Source: Streptomyces roseofulvus (lineage in GTDB: Bacteria; Actinomycetota; Actinomycetes; Streptomycetales; Streptomycetaceae). From it: 64,000 nt of DNA. A program made the translations under genes and the position numbers. Position 1 is the first letter of the stretch. Each line of letters begins with the position of its first letter. Below the pieces are notes generated by a model. The model was not told where the DNA came from. It was given only the letters and a program-made list of their open reading frames with translations, and made no database searches. Below are positions 10,343 through 18,889 of this stretch, one piece after another. The stretch covers positions 4,278,001 to 4,342,000 of the forward strand of contig NZ_BAAAWE010000001.1 of assembly GCF_039534915.1 (NCBI RefSeq). Direction: 5' to 3'.

Positions 10343-10597
10343 TCAAGCGCGACGCTGCGGAGACTGCGGACCGGACTCGTCGTCCTCGTCCTCGTCGTCC
10401 GTGTTGTAGAGATCCGCGTACTGCGCGTACGGGTCGTCTTCCTCGTCGTCGTCCTCGAACGGCTCGCCATTCGGCGGCTGACTCGAAGTCGAAGCGCCCA
10501 GCTCGCTGGCCAGACGCGACAGGTCAGTCCCGCCGCTGCTGTACTTCAGCTGGCGGGCGACCTTGGTCTGCTTGGCCTTTGCCCGGCCGCGCCCCAT
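10343..10597 (-). CDS. DUF3073 family small acidic protein
   Basis: The 84-residue protein begins MGRGRAKAKQTKVARQLKYSS, the hallmark of the actinobacterial DUF3073 family. A basic head of about 20 residues is followed by a strongly acidic tail (FEDDDEEDDPYAQYADLY and NTDDEDEDDES). This bipolar charge suggests binding to nucleic acid or a basic partner, but no function is established. It starts at ATG 10597 with GAGGGGG about eight bases upstream. The position next to purM and vdh is the one I know from Streptomyces. Confidence 0.88.
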   Translation of the reverse strand: MGRGRAKAKQTKVARQLKYSSGGTDLSRLASELGASTSSQPPNGEPFEDDDEEDDPYAQYADLYNTDDEDEDDESGPQSPQRRA

Positions 10598-10880
10598 GGC
10601 TCGACCCCCTCGGTGACGGGGCTCGCTGGCCCCAGAGTCTTGACACGCGTTCATGATGCGAAACGGGCTCTCGACGGAGAGACCGGTCCGTAGGGCTTCA
10701 ACGGTACCTGTTTCCTCGGGTCTACGGTACGCCGCGCGCATCACATACCCCGGTACAGAACCATCGAGGTGCCCTTTCCTCGCTGGTCAATCGCGATTTT
10801 AACCTCTTCTGGGGGGCCGACCCGCCGACCGGCGTGAGCGAAGTCTCCCGGACGGCGGACGGGACGGCCCCCGTGGGGCG

Positions 10881-11966
10881 TCAGGCGTGGGCCCGGCGCG
10901 CCTCGGCCATCCGCTGCTCGGCGATGCGGTCGGCGGCCGCGGCCGGCGGAATGCCGTCCGCCTTCGCACGTGCGAAGATCTCCAGGGTGGTGTCGAAGAT
11001 CTTCGTGGCCTTCGCCTTGCACCGGTCGAAGTCGAAGCCGTGCAGCTCGTCGGCGACCTGGATCACGCCGCCGGCGTTCACCACGTAGTCCGGGGCGTAG
11101 AGGATGCCGCGCTCCTCCAGGTCCTTCTCGACGCCGGGGTGCGCGAGCTGGTTGTTCGCCGCGCCGCAGACGATCTTCGCGGTGAGGAACGGGACGGTGG
11201 CGTCGTTCAGGGCGCCACCCAGCGCGCAGGGGGCGTAGATGTCGAGGCCCTCGACGCGGATCAGCGCTTCGGTGTCGGCGACGACCTGGACCTGCGGGTG
11301 CTTGTCGGTGATCCGGCGCACCGACTCCTCGCGGACGTCGGTGATGACGACCTCGGCGCCGTCCGCCAGGAGGTGCTCGACGAGGTAGTGGCCCACCTTG
11401 CCGACGCCGGCGACGCCGACCTTGCGGCCGCGCAGGGTCGGGTCGCCCCACAGGTGCTGGGCGGAGGCGCGCATGCCCTGGAAGACGCCGAAGGCGGTCA
11501 GGACGGAGGAGTCGCCGGCGCCGCCGTTCTCCGGGGAGCGGCCGGTGGTCCACTGGTTGGTCCGGGCCACCACGTCCATGTCGGCGACGTAGGTGCCGAC
11601 GTCGCAGGCGGTGACGTAGCGCCCGCCGAGGGAGGCGACGAAGCGGCCGTAGGCGAGGAGGAGCTCCTCGGTCTTGATCAGCTCGGGGTCTCCGATGATC
11701 ACGGCCTTGCCGCCGCCGTGGTCGAGCCCGGCCATGGCGTTCTTGTACGACATGCCGCGCGAGAGGTTGAGGGCGTCGGCGACGGCCTCGGCCTCGGTCG
11801 CGTACGGGTAGAAGCGGGTGCCGCCGAGGGCGGGGCCGAGGGCGGTGTTGTGCAGGGCGATGACGGCCTTGAGGCCGGTGGCGCGGTCCTGGCAGAGCAC
11901 GACTTGCTCGTGGCCTCCCTGCTCCGAGTGGAACAGGGTGTGGAGGACGCCGTCAGTTGCGGTCAC
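10881..11966 (-). CDS. vdh: Valine (branched-chain amino acid) dehydrogenase
   Basis: This is the NAD-dependent oxidative deaminase of valine and related branched amino acids, which supplies 2-ketoacids for fatty acid and polyketide starters. The 361-residue protein has the glycine-rich MAGLDHGGGKAVI loop with the catalytic lysine, ALGGTRFYPY, and the Rossmann motif VGVAGVGKVGHYLVEHL. I place the start at GTG 11966 (MTATDGVLHTLFHSE), which has GGGAG eight bases upstream and matches the known length. An in-frame ATG at 12035 would add 23 residues encoded partly by a hairpin and is less likely. No obvious operon partner. Confidence 0.92.
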   Translation of the reverse strand: MTATDGVLHTLFHSEQGGHEQVVLCQDRATGLKAVIALHNTALGPALGGTRFYPYATEAEAVADALNLSRGMSYKNAMAGLDHGGGKAVIIGDPELIKTEELLLAYGRFVASLGGRYVTACDVGTYVADMDVVARTNQWTTGRSPENGGAGDSSVLTAFGVFQGMRASAQHLWGDPTLRGRKVGVAGVGKVGHYLVEHLLADGAEVVITDVREESVRRITDKHPQVQVVADTEALIRVEGLDIYAPCALGGALNDATVPFLTAKIVCGAANNQLAHPGVEKDLEERGILYAPDYVVNAGGVIQVADELHGFDFDRCKAKATKIFDTTLEIFARAKADGIPPAAAADRIAEQRMAEARRAHA

Positions 11967-11997
11967 GGTGGTGACTCCCAAGGAAGAAGCGGCGGAA

Positions 11998-12024
11998 GGT
12001 CCCCCCTGCGGGTGGGGGAGGACC
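11998..12024 (-). promoter_or_regulatory. GC-rich hairpin in the vdh leader
   Basis: The sequence ggtcccccc-tgcgggt-gggggaggacc folds into a stem of nine or ten pairs with one bulged A. It lies 31 bases upstream of the preferred vdh start, in its 5' leader. It may be a structural mRNA element or one of the small palindromes scattered through Streptomyces genomes. Confidence 0.45.
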
Positions 12025-12120
12025 CATTGCGCCATGAGATTAAGTCCTACCTGGGCGTAGGTAGGGCGGAGTGGGCGGGATCACCCCCTCGCGGAGTACC
12101 CGCGTGGAAGGATTCGCGGC

Positions 12121-12975
12121 ATGTCGGTCGACTCCACGTTGCTCGTCCCGTACGCCTCTTATCTCCGGGTGTACGAGCCGCTGGCCGCGTTCCCCGAGCC
12201 GGAGCGGACCCACTGGTCGCGGTACGCCCGCCGGCCGCGCACCCCGGGCGCCCAGGACGAGCTGCGGCGTTCGCTGGCGGACCTGGTGCCGGTGCCGCCG
12301 GTGCCGGTGCCGGTGCACGAGAGCGGCGAGGCGTTCGTGGCGCACCTGGACGGGGTGGTGGTGGTCTGTCCGTGGCGGACCCGGCTGCGGGGCTGGCTGG
12401 CGCTGCGGGAGCTGGTGGCGGAGAACGGGCTGCCGGCGTCGGTCCTGGACGCGATGCTGCCGCCGGTGGTGCGGGCCCAGGTGGAGGCGGACCACGAGCG
12501 GTGGCTGGAGCGGAACCCGGACGCGCGGCCGTGGATCAGGACGGCGGTGTGGCAGGTCCCGCTGCGCTGGTTCGCGCTCTTCGGGGACGAGGAGCGGTGC
12601 TACGAGGCGGGGGACCGGTCGGCGGGGCGGGCGCCGGTGCTGCGCTACCGGACGACGATGGCGCAGGCGCGGCGGCGGCTCGCGCGGGCCCTGCGGGCGC
12701 TGCGGGACTCGGTGGACGAGGGCGCGCTGACGCAGGGGCTCGTCGATGTGGGGCGCTGGCTGGAGGAGTTCCATCCGCGGGCGCTGGTCGAGCTGGACTA
12801 CGGCGGTCTGGTGCACGCGGTGGCGGAGGAGCGGCTGGCGGCGGACCGGTCGGCGGCGGACGTGGCGGAGGGGCTCGCGGCGCTGCGGGCGGGGGACGAC
12901 GCGACGGCGGCGGAGGTGTACGCGCGGCTGGCGGAGCGGTGGCGGTCCGTCAGGGACCTCCGGCACGCGAATTGA
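12121..12975 (+). CDS. Conserved actinobacterial hypothetical protein between vdh and bldC
   Basis: The product has 284 residues, is rich in Arg, Glu and Trp, has no signal peptide or membrane segment, and is probably cytoplasmic and mostly helical. It contains no catalytic motif that I recognise. It begins MSVDSTLLVPYASYLRVYEPL at ATG 12121. The C-terminal third (ARALRALRDSVDEGALTQGLVDVGRWLEEF, shown only in part) looks like a helical bundle. I recognise the position, between vdh and bldC, as conserved in Streptomyces, but no function is known to me. Confidence 0.75.
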   Translation: MSVDSTLLVPYASYLRVYEPLAAFPEPERTHWSRYARRPRTPGAQDELRRSLADLVPVPPVPVPVHESGEAFVAHLDGVVVVCPWRTRLRGWLALRELVAENGLPASVLDAMLPPVVRAQVEADHERWLERNPDARPWIRTAVWQVPLRWFALFGDEERCYEAGDRSAGRAPVLRYRTTMAQARRRLARALRALRDSVDEGALTQGLVDVGRWLEEFHPRALVELDYGGLVHAVAEERLAADRSAADVAEGLAALRAGDDATAAEVYARLAERWRSVRDLRHAN

Positions 12976-13521
12976 CATAGGACGGGCATCTTCGTCAGGT
13001 GTGCATGGACAAGACATGTCCCGTCGGGGTAAATGATCTTCATGGTGGCTGGCCGGATCGTTCTGGCCGGATCCGGCGGGACGTTGGTCCTGAACCGGGC
13101 CTTTGGCTCAAGGGTGACGGACAGCACTAAACGTACCCTTGCGTCGATCACCTACCCTCGTGCCAAAATAGGACAAGGAGTCCGGGGAGGGTTCCTTCCG
13201 CCCAACTTTGGGCGGAACGCTCAGCATTGCACTCTATGGGGGGTCTGAGGACTCCTGATCGCTCTGTGACTGATCGTCACAGTGGCGTGACTGTCCGTTA
13301 TGGCATGGTCAGTCGACTTCCGCCGCTGATGAACACCTGCGAGGGCAATTCCATCGGTTTGGCCGACGCGGCTGGACGGATGGTGTAGTTGTAGTGCCGA
13401 GGACAAGCCGTTCGTCCTATAACCGACTCGACCCGCTTCTGCCATTTCGGGCAAGGCGGGTCAAGGTGCAGAATTTAGAGGAAAGAACCGAGAAGGTTCG
13501 GTTCTCCCGAGGAGGCCGCTC
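12976..13521 (+). promoter_or_regulatory. Long bldC upstream region with stem-loops
   Basis: This gap of 546 bases before bldC has lower GC than its neighbours and no supportable gene. It holds a hairpin at 13196-13217 (ttccgccca-actt-tgggcggaa), a short dyad tgtgac-tgatc-gtcaca at 13265-13281, and a 7-bp stem gaaccga/tcggttc at 13485-13504 that ends just before the bldC ribosome binding site. These are candidates for operator and leader control of a developmental regulator. I could not define the promoter. Confidence 0.45.
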
Positions 13522-13728
13522 ATGACCGCTCGCACCCCTGATGCCGAGCCGCTGCTGACCCCTGCCGAGGTCGCCACGATGTTCCGCGTGGACCCGAAGA
13601 CGGTGACCCGCTGGGCCAAGGCCGGCAAGCTCACGTCCATCCGCACCCTGGGTGGGCACCGCCGGTACCGCGAGGCCGAGGTCCGCGCCCTGCTGGCGGG
13701 CATTCCGCAGCAGCGCAGCGAGGCCTGA
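13522..13728 (+). CDS. bldC: Developmental regulator BldC
   Basis: BldC is a tiny MerR-like winged-helix DNA-binding protein that controls entry into sporulation in Streptomyces, binding cooperatively to DNA repeats. The 68 residues match the family throughout: LLTPAEVATMFRVDPKTVTRWA (helix-turn-helix), then IRTLGGHRRYREAEVRALL (wing and helix). It starts at ATG 13522 with CGAGGAGG six bases upstream. It is a single gene with a long upstream region and a strong terminator. No effector domain is present, as expected. Confidence 0.97.
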   Translation: MTARTPDAEPLLTPAEVATMFRVDPKTVTRWAKAGKLTSIRTLGGHRRYREAEVRALLAGIPQQRSEA

Positions 13729-13842
13729 GGCTTACGCGAGACACGCAACACCCCGTAACACCGGGCCTGTCCGGGTCCCCCAATCCGGTCGCCCACCCCA
13801 TAGCTCTGCCGGCGGTTCCTGCCCCAACAGGCCACCGTCACC

Positions 13843-13876
13843 GATCGCGCTGGACTCCGCCGGGTCCAGCGCGATC
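13843..13876 (+). terminator. Terminator of bldC
   Basis: A perfect 13-bp stem gatcgcgctggac / gtccagcgcgatc with an 8-base loop is followed by tcgtcgtttt on the plus strand, 115 bases after the bldC stop. Confidence 0.75.
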
Positions 13877-14130
13877 GTCGTTTTGGGCCCGCTCCCACCC
13901 GTCGAACATGGGTGCAATTGCACGTATTAAATTGGGACGTTGTAGGAGTGGTGTAAAAGAGGGGGTTCCCGAAGGGCTTCACGTGACTCCCGTCACACTC
14001 CCGAAGCCTTGCCGCAGAACCAGCCTGCCACCTCGAAAGTGTCCCCCAACCCGCCGTAGGTCACCGGCCGGTGGGACTTTCGTCCCCCGTTCGAGTGGAG
14101 TCGAAGCATCAGGGCGGCAGCGCCCGTGGA

Positions 14131-14166
14131 CGGCGCACGACATGACGACGGCGCACGACATGACGA
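14131..14166. repeat. Exact 18-bp tandem duplication
   Basis: The unit cggcgcacgacatgacga occurs twice without change at 14131-14148 and 14149-14166. It abuts the terminator hairpin that follows tRNA-Asp on the minus strand. No function is evident. Confidence 0.9.
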
Positions 14167-14200
14167 AGAAGGCCCGCATCGAGACGATGCGGGCCTTCTT
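14166..14200 (-). terminator. Terminator downstream of tRNA-Asp (first copy)
   Basis: The inverted repeat agaaggcccgcatcg / cgatgcgggccttct lies seven bases beyond the 3' end of the tRNA on the minus strand. It resembles the terminators after the other tRNA genes here. Confidence 0.75.
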
Positions 14201-14206
14201 CCAACG

Positions 14207-14280
14207 CGATCCTGACGGGACTTGAACCCGCGACCTCCACCTTGACAGGGTGGCGAGCTAACCAACTGCTCCACAGGACC
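14207..14280 (-). tRNA. tRNA-Asp (anticodon GTC), copy 1
   Basis: The 74-nt cloverleaf reads on the minus strand. Acceptor GGTCCTG pairs with CAGGATC, the anticodon loop is CTGTCAA and the T arm is GCGGGTTCAAGTCCCGT. It is identical to the copy at 20684-20757. It sits downstream of hrpA on the same strand but has its own candidate promoter. Confidence 0.96.
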
Positions 14281-14312
14281 CTCGCAACCGATCGTGCGTG
14301 GCTGCGAGAAGA

Positions 14313-14341
14313 ACTGTACAGCAGGTCAGCGGTCCGGTCGA
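14313..14341 (-). promoter_or_regulatory. Candidate promoter of tRNA-Asp copy 1
   Basis: On the minus strand TCGACC (14341-14336) and TACAGT (14318-14313) are separated by 17 bases, a fair match to a housekeeping -35/-10 pair, and lie 33 bases upstream of the mature tRNA 5' end. Confidence 0.45.
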
Positions 14342-14364
14342 ACTCACCGACGGCGAGGGACCCG

Positions 14365-17300
14365 CTACCGCGCCGGAGCGGGCACGGCCGCGTCGATCGC
14401 CTTCACGATCCGCTTGTCCGACACCGGGTGCGCGGTGCCCAGCGCGTGCGCGAAGTAGCTCACCCGCAGCTCCTCGATCATCCAGCGGATGTCCGTGACC
14501 TCGGTCGGCACCGGTCGCCCCTGCGGCAGCTGCTCCAGGAGCCACGCGTACTCGTCGAGCATCTCGTGGACCTTCTCCATCCGGGTGGTGTCCCGCTGGA
14601 CCCCGGTCGGCATCTGCTGGAGCCGCCGGTCCGCCGCCACCAGGTAGCGCATCAGGTCCGGCAGCCGCTTCAGCCCCGTACGGGTCACGAAACCGGCCGG
14701 CATCAGCCACGCCAGCTGCTCCCGCACGTCCTGGAGGTTCGGCAGCAGCGCCGGGCTCGCGGTGGCCTTCAGGCGCCGCTCGCACGCCTGCCAGGCCGCC
14801 AGCACCTGCTGGACCTGGCCCACCGTGCGGACGGTCAGCTCCACCAGGTCGGCGCGGACCTTGTCGTACAGCTTCCGGAAGGACTCCTCGTCCCACACCG
14901 GGCCGCCGTGCTGCGCGATCAGCCGGTCGGCGGCGGCGGTGGCGCAGTCGTCGAAGAGCGCCTGGATCGAGCCGTGCGGGTTCGCCGACAGGGCCAGCTT
15001 CTGCTGGTTGGTCAGCTTGTCGGAGGCGAACTTCGCCGGATTCACCGGGATGTTCAGCATGATCAGCTTCCGGGTGCCGCGCCACATCGCCTGCGCCTGC
15101 TCGGCCTCCGAGTCGAAGAGCCGGACGGCGACGCTGTCGCCCTCGTCGACCAGCGCCGGGTAGGCCTTCACCGGCTGCCCGCCGCGCTTGGTCTCGAAGA
15201 CCTTCGTCAGGGTGCCGATGCTCCAGTCCTTGAGCCCCGTCCGCTCCAGGGAGGGCCCGGAGCCGTCCGGGCCCGCCGTGGCCGCCTGGGCGGCCTTGGA
15301 GAGCGCCTGACGGGCCTTGGGGCGCAGCTTCAGCCGCAGCGTCTCCAGGTCCTTGTCCTCGGCCAGCTTCCGGCGCCGCTCGTCGACGATCCGGAAGGTG
15401 ATCTTGAGGTGGTCGGGGAGCTTCGCCCAGTCGAAGTCCTCGGGGGCGAGCGGGACGCCGACCATCCGCTGCAGCTCGCGCGCGAGCGCCGTCGTCAGCG
15501 GCTCCTGCACGGGCACGACCGCGTCCAGGAACCGGCCGGCGTAGTTCGGCGCGGGCACGTAGTGGCGGCGGATCGGCTTCGGCAGCGAGCGGATCAGCTC
15601 GGTGACGACCTCTTCCCGCAGCCCGGGGATCTGCCAGTCGAAGCCCTCGTCGGTGACCTGGTTCAGCACCTGGAGCGGGATGTGGACGGTGACGCCGTCC
15701 GCGTCCGCGCCCGGCTCGAACTGGTACGTCACGCGGAACTTGAGCGCGCCCTGCCGCCACGAGTCCGGGTAGTCGTCCTTGGTGACGGCCCCGGCCTTCT
15801 CGTTGATGAGCATCTCGCGCTCGAAGTCGAGGAACTCCGGCTCCTCGCGCCGCTTGTGCTTCCACCACGAGTCGAAGTGGGCGCCGGACACGACGTGTTC
15901 GGGGACCCGCTTGTCGTAGAAGTCGAAGAGCGTCTCGTCGTCGACCAGGATGTCCCGGCGGCGGGCGCGGTGCTCCAGCTCCTCGACCTCGGTGAGCAGC
16001 TTGCGGTTGTCGGCGAAGAACTTGTGGTGGGTGCGCCAGTCGCCCTCCACCAGGGCGTTGCGGATGAACAGCTCGCGGGAGACCTCGGGGTCGATCCGCC
16101 CGTAGTTCACCTTGCGGTCGGCGACGATCGGGACGCCGTACAGCGTCACCTTCTCGTACGCCATGACGGCCGCCTGGTCCTTCTCCCAGTGCGGCTCGCT
16201 GTACGTCTTCTTCACCAGGTGCTGGGCGAGCGGCTCGACCCACTCGGGCTCGATCCGGGCGTTCACCCGGGCCCAGAGCCGCGAGGTCTCCACCAGCTCG
16301 GCGGACATCACCATCCGCGGCGGCTTCTTGAAGAGCGCCGAGCCGGGGAAGATCGCGAACTTGGCGTTCCGCGCGCCCAGGTACTCGTTCCGGGTGCCCT
16401 CCCGCCGGCCGTCCTTGGCGGCGCCCTCCTTGGACTCCTTCACGTCCTTCAGGCCGATGTGGGAGAGCAGTCCGGAGAGGAGGGAGACGTGCACGGAGTG
16501 CTCGGACGCGTCCTCCTCGTTGAGGTGGATGCCCATCTGCTTCGCGACGGTCCGCAGCTGGGAGTAGATGTCCTGCCACTCCCGGATGCGGAGGAAGTTC
16601 AGGTACTCCTGCTTGCACATCCGGCGGAAGGAGCTGGAGCCGCGCTCCTTCTGCTGCTCGCGGACGTACCGCCACAGGTTGAGGAAGGCGAGGAAGTCGC
16701 TGGTCTCGTCCTTGAAGCGGGCGTGCTGCTGGTCGGCCTGGGCCTGCTTGTCGGACGGCCGCTCGCGCGGGTCCTGGATGGAGAGGGCGGCCGCGATCAC
16801 CATGACCTCGCGGACGCAGCCGTTCTTGTCGGCCTCCAGGACCATCCGGGCGAGCCGCGGGTCGACGGGCAGCTGGGAGAGCTTCCGGCCCTGCTCGGTG
16901 AGGCGCTTCTTGGGGTCCTTCTGCGCCGGGTCGAGCGCGCCGAGCTCCTGGAGGAGCTGGACGCCGTCCCGGATGTTGCGGTGGTCCGGCGGGTCGATGA
17001 AGGGGAACTTCTCGATGTCGCCGAGGCCGGCGGCGGTCATCTGGAGGATGACGGAGGCCAGGTTGGTCCGGAGGATCTCCGCGTCCGTGAACTCCGGTCG
17101 GGTGAGGAAGTCGTCCTCGGAGTACAGCCGGATGCAGATGCCGTCGCTCGTACGGCCGCAGCGGCCCTTGCGCTGGTTGGCGCTGGCCTGCGAGATCGCC
17201 TCGATCGGGAGCCGCTGGACCTTGGTGCGGTGGGAGTAGCGCGAGATGCGGGCGGTGCCCGGGTCGATCACGTACTTGATGCCGGGGACGGTCAGCGAGG

Positions 17301-18351
17301 TCTCGGCGACGTTGGTGGCGAGCACGATCCGGCGGCCGGAGTGCGCCTGGAAGACCCGGTGCTGCTCGGCGTGCGACAGCCGGGCGTACAGGGGCAGGAT
17401 CTCCGTGTTGAAGAGCTTCTTCTTCGTCAGCGCGTCCGCCGTGTCGCGGATCTCCCGCTCGCCGGAGAGGAAGACCAGGATGTCGCCCGGCCCCTCCTTC
17501 TGGAGTTCGTCGACGGCGTCGCAGATGGCGGTGATCTGGTCCCGGTCGGACTCGTCCGAGTCCTCCTCCAGGAGCGGCCGGTAGCGGACCTCGACCGGGT
17601 ACGTACGGCCGGAGACCTCGACGATCGGGGCGTCGCCGAAGTGGCGGGAGAAGCGCTCCGGGTCGATCGTCGCCGAGGTGATCACGACCTTGAGGTCGGG
17701 GCGCCGGGGGAGCAGCTGGGCCAGATAGCCGAGCAGGAAGTCGATGTTGAGGGACCGCTCGTGGGCCTCGTCGATGATGATCGTGTCGTAGGCGCGCAGC
17801 TCGCGGTCCGTCTGGATCTCGGCGAGCAGGATGCCGTCCGTCATCAGCTTCACGAAGGTCGCGTCGGGGTTCACCTGGTCGGTGAACCGGACCTTCCAGC
17901 CGACGGCCTCGCCGAGCGGGGTCCTCAGCTCCTCGGCGACCCGCTCGGCGACCGTGCGGGCGGCGATCCGGCGGGGCTGGGTGTGCCCGATCATGCCCCG
18001 GACGCCCCGGCCCAGCTCCAGACAGATCTTCGGGATCTGGGTGGTCTTGCCGGAGCCGGTCTCACCGGCGACGATCACGACCTGGTGGTCGCGTATCGCC
18101 TCCAGGATCTCGTCCTTCTTCTGCGAGACCGGGAGCTGTTCGGGATAGGTGACGGCGGGCACGCGGGCGGCACGCCCGTCGACCCGCTCCTTGGCCTTGG
18201 CCGCCTCTGCGGCGATCTCGTCCAGGACGGCGGCGCGGGCCTCGGGCTTGCGGATGCGGCGGGCGCCTTCGAGACGGCGGCCGAGCCGGTGGGAGTCCCG
18301 CAGCGAGACCTCGGCCAGGACGGACTGGAGGGCGGCGAAGGAAGTAGACAT
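14365..18351 (-). CDS. hrpA: ATP-dependent RNA helicase HrpA
   Basis: HrpA is a DEAH-box helicase linked to mRNA processing and, in E. coli, to rescue of stalled ribosomes. The 1328-residue length is normal. GETGSGKT (residues 96-103) is motif I and DEAH (194-197) is motif II. The RecA2 part carries the QRKGRCGR motif VI, and the helicase-associated and OB-fold domains occupy the middle; the large C-terminal DUF3418-type region is intact, ending near residue 1325. The ATG at 18351 gives MSTSFAALQSVLAEVSLRD. It is a single gene, divergent from the small secreted protein at 18464. Confidence 0.95.
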   Translation of the reverse strand: MSTSFAALQSVLAEVSLRDSHRLGRRLEGARRIRKPEARAAVLDEIAAEAAKAKERVDGRAARVPAVTYPEQLPVSQKKDEILEAIRDHQVVIVAGETGSGKTTQIPKICLELGRGVRGMIGHTQPRRIAARTVAERVAEELRTPLGEAVGWKVRFTDQVNPDATFVKLMTDGILLAEIQTDRELRAYDTIIIDEAHERSLNIDFLLGYLAQLLPRRPDLKVVITSATIDPERFSRHFGDAPIVEVSGRTYPVEVRYRPLLEEDSDESDRDQITAICDAVDELQKEGPGDILVFLSGEREIRDTADALTKKKLFNTEILPLYARLSHAEQHRVFQAHSGRRIVLATNVAETSLTVPGIKYVIDPGTARISRYSHRTKVQRLPIEAISQASANQRKGRCGRTSDGICIRLYSEDDFLTRPEFTDAEILRTNLASVILQMTAAGLGDIEKFPFIDPPDHRNIRDGVQLLQELGALDPAQKDPKKRLTEQGRKLSQLPVDPRLARMVLEADKNGCVREVMVIAAALSIQDPRERPSDKQAQADQQHARFKDETSDFLAFLNLWRYVREQQKERGSSSFRRMCKQEYLNFLRIREWQDIYSQLRTVAKQMGIHLNEEDASEHSVHVSLLSGLLSHIGLKDVKESKEGAAKDGRREGTRNEYLGARNAKFAIFPGSALFKKPPRMVMSAELVETSRLWARVNARIEPEWVEPLAQHLVKKTYSEPHWEKDQAAVMAYEKVTLYGVPIVADRKVNYGRIDPEVSRELFIRNALVEGDWRTHHKFFADNRKLLTEVEELEHRARRRDILVDDETLFDFYDKRVPEHVVSGAHFDSWWKHKRREEPEFLDFEREMLINEKAGAVTKDDYPDSWRQGALKFRVTYQFEPGADADGVTVHIPLQVLNQVTDEGFDWQIPGLREEVVTELIRSLPKPIRRHYVPAPNYAGRFLDAVVPVQEPLTTALARELQRMVGVPLAPEDFDWAKLPDHLKITFRIVDERRRKLAEDKDLETLRLKLRPKARQALSKAAQAATAGPDGSGPSLERTGLKDWSIGTLTKVFETKRGGQPVKAYPALVDEGDSVAVRLFDSEAEQAQAMWRGTRKLIMLNIPVNPAKFASDKLTNQQKLALSANPHGSIQALFDDCATAAADRLIAQHGGPVWDEESFRKLYDKVRADLVELTVRTVGQVQQVLAAWQACERRLKATASPALLPNLQDVREQLAWLMPAGFVTRTGLKRLPDLMRYLVAADRRLQQMPTGVQRDTTRMEKVHEMLDEYAWLLEQLPQGRPVPTEVTDIRWMIEELRVSYFAHALGTAHPVSDKRIVKAIDAAVPAPAR

Positions 18352-18463
18352 ACGGAATCCAGGATCGCACCTGCGGCCGAGAAGCGGCGAACCGATTTAC
18401 GAAGCGGGCCGCGCCGCGGTGCGTAGTATTCCGGGCATCTGGCCCGGACCGGAGAGGTTTCGC

Positions 18464-18832
18464 ATGTTCCGCACCACCCACGCGCCGGCGGCGTTCGCCG
18501 CGCTGCTGGGCCTGGTGCTCGGCCTGCTGGTCTGCGGCGCCCCGGCCCCCGGCGGCGGTACCGCCCCGGGGACGGTCCCGGGGAAGGTCTCGGTCGTCGT
18601 GGGCGCCGCCGTGCCGGGCTGTGACCCGGGCCGTCCGGCCGACCTGGGCGACGAGGGTCCCGTCGTACCGCCGCGGGCGCAGGGCTTCGCCGAGCTGCTG
18701 CCCGTCCTGGCCGCCGACCGGCCGGCGTCCGCGGTCCGGCAGCCGGACCCGTGCGACCCGGCGGCGGTGCCGGGGCGGGAGCCGCCCGCGCGCGCCCCGA
18801 GCCCCGTGGAGCTGTCGGTCCTGAGGGTGTAG
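18464..18832 (+). CDS. Small hypothetical secreted or membrane-anchored protein
   Basis: The 122-residue product has an N-terminal hydrophobic segment (AAFAALLGLVLGLLVC, residues 9-24) that could be a signal peptide or anchor, followed by a Gly/Pro/Ala-rich, disordered-looking region with two cysteines. I recognise no domain. ATG 18464 is preceded by GGAGAGG. It lies 57 bases upstream of the DsbA-like gene and may be its operon partner, which suggests, but does not show, a role at the envelope. Confidence 0.55.
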   Translation: MFRTTHAPAAFAALLGLVLGLLVCGAPAPGGGTAPGTVPGKVSVVVGAAVPGCDPGRPADLGDEGPVVPPRAQGFAELLPVLAADRPASAVRQPDPCDPAAVPGREPPARAPSPVELSVLRV

Positions 18833-18889
18833 ACGGACGGCCGCCTTCCGCCCGTCCTCGTCCCCCTTCCTCCTCAGGAGCGCTTCCGC

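Larger units (their letters stand above)
13729..14206. other. Gap between bldC and tRNA-Asp: terminator, AT-rich patch, tandem repeat
   Basis: This stretch of 478 bases holds no credible gene. After the bldC terminator there is an AT-rich patch at about 13910-13960 with the 12-base palindrome gtgcaattgcac at 13912-13923 and the nearby gtattaaattggg. An exact 18-bp tandem duplication follows at 14131-14166, then the tRNA-Asp terminator. A promoter for a small RNA is possible but not shown. Confidence 0.4.

Noticed and set aside
10741..10764. Seven-codon mini-gene (MVLYRGM) upstream of the DUF3073 gene
   Set aside because: It is too short to judge and lies at an arbitrary distance; no attenuator structure accompanies it.
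14242..18426. 1394-codon open frame antisense to hrpA
   Set aside because: It is a GC-bias shadow with repetitive Leu/Val/Asp/Gly composition and runs through a tRNA; HrpA motifs are clear on the other strand.
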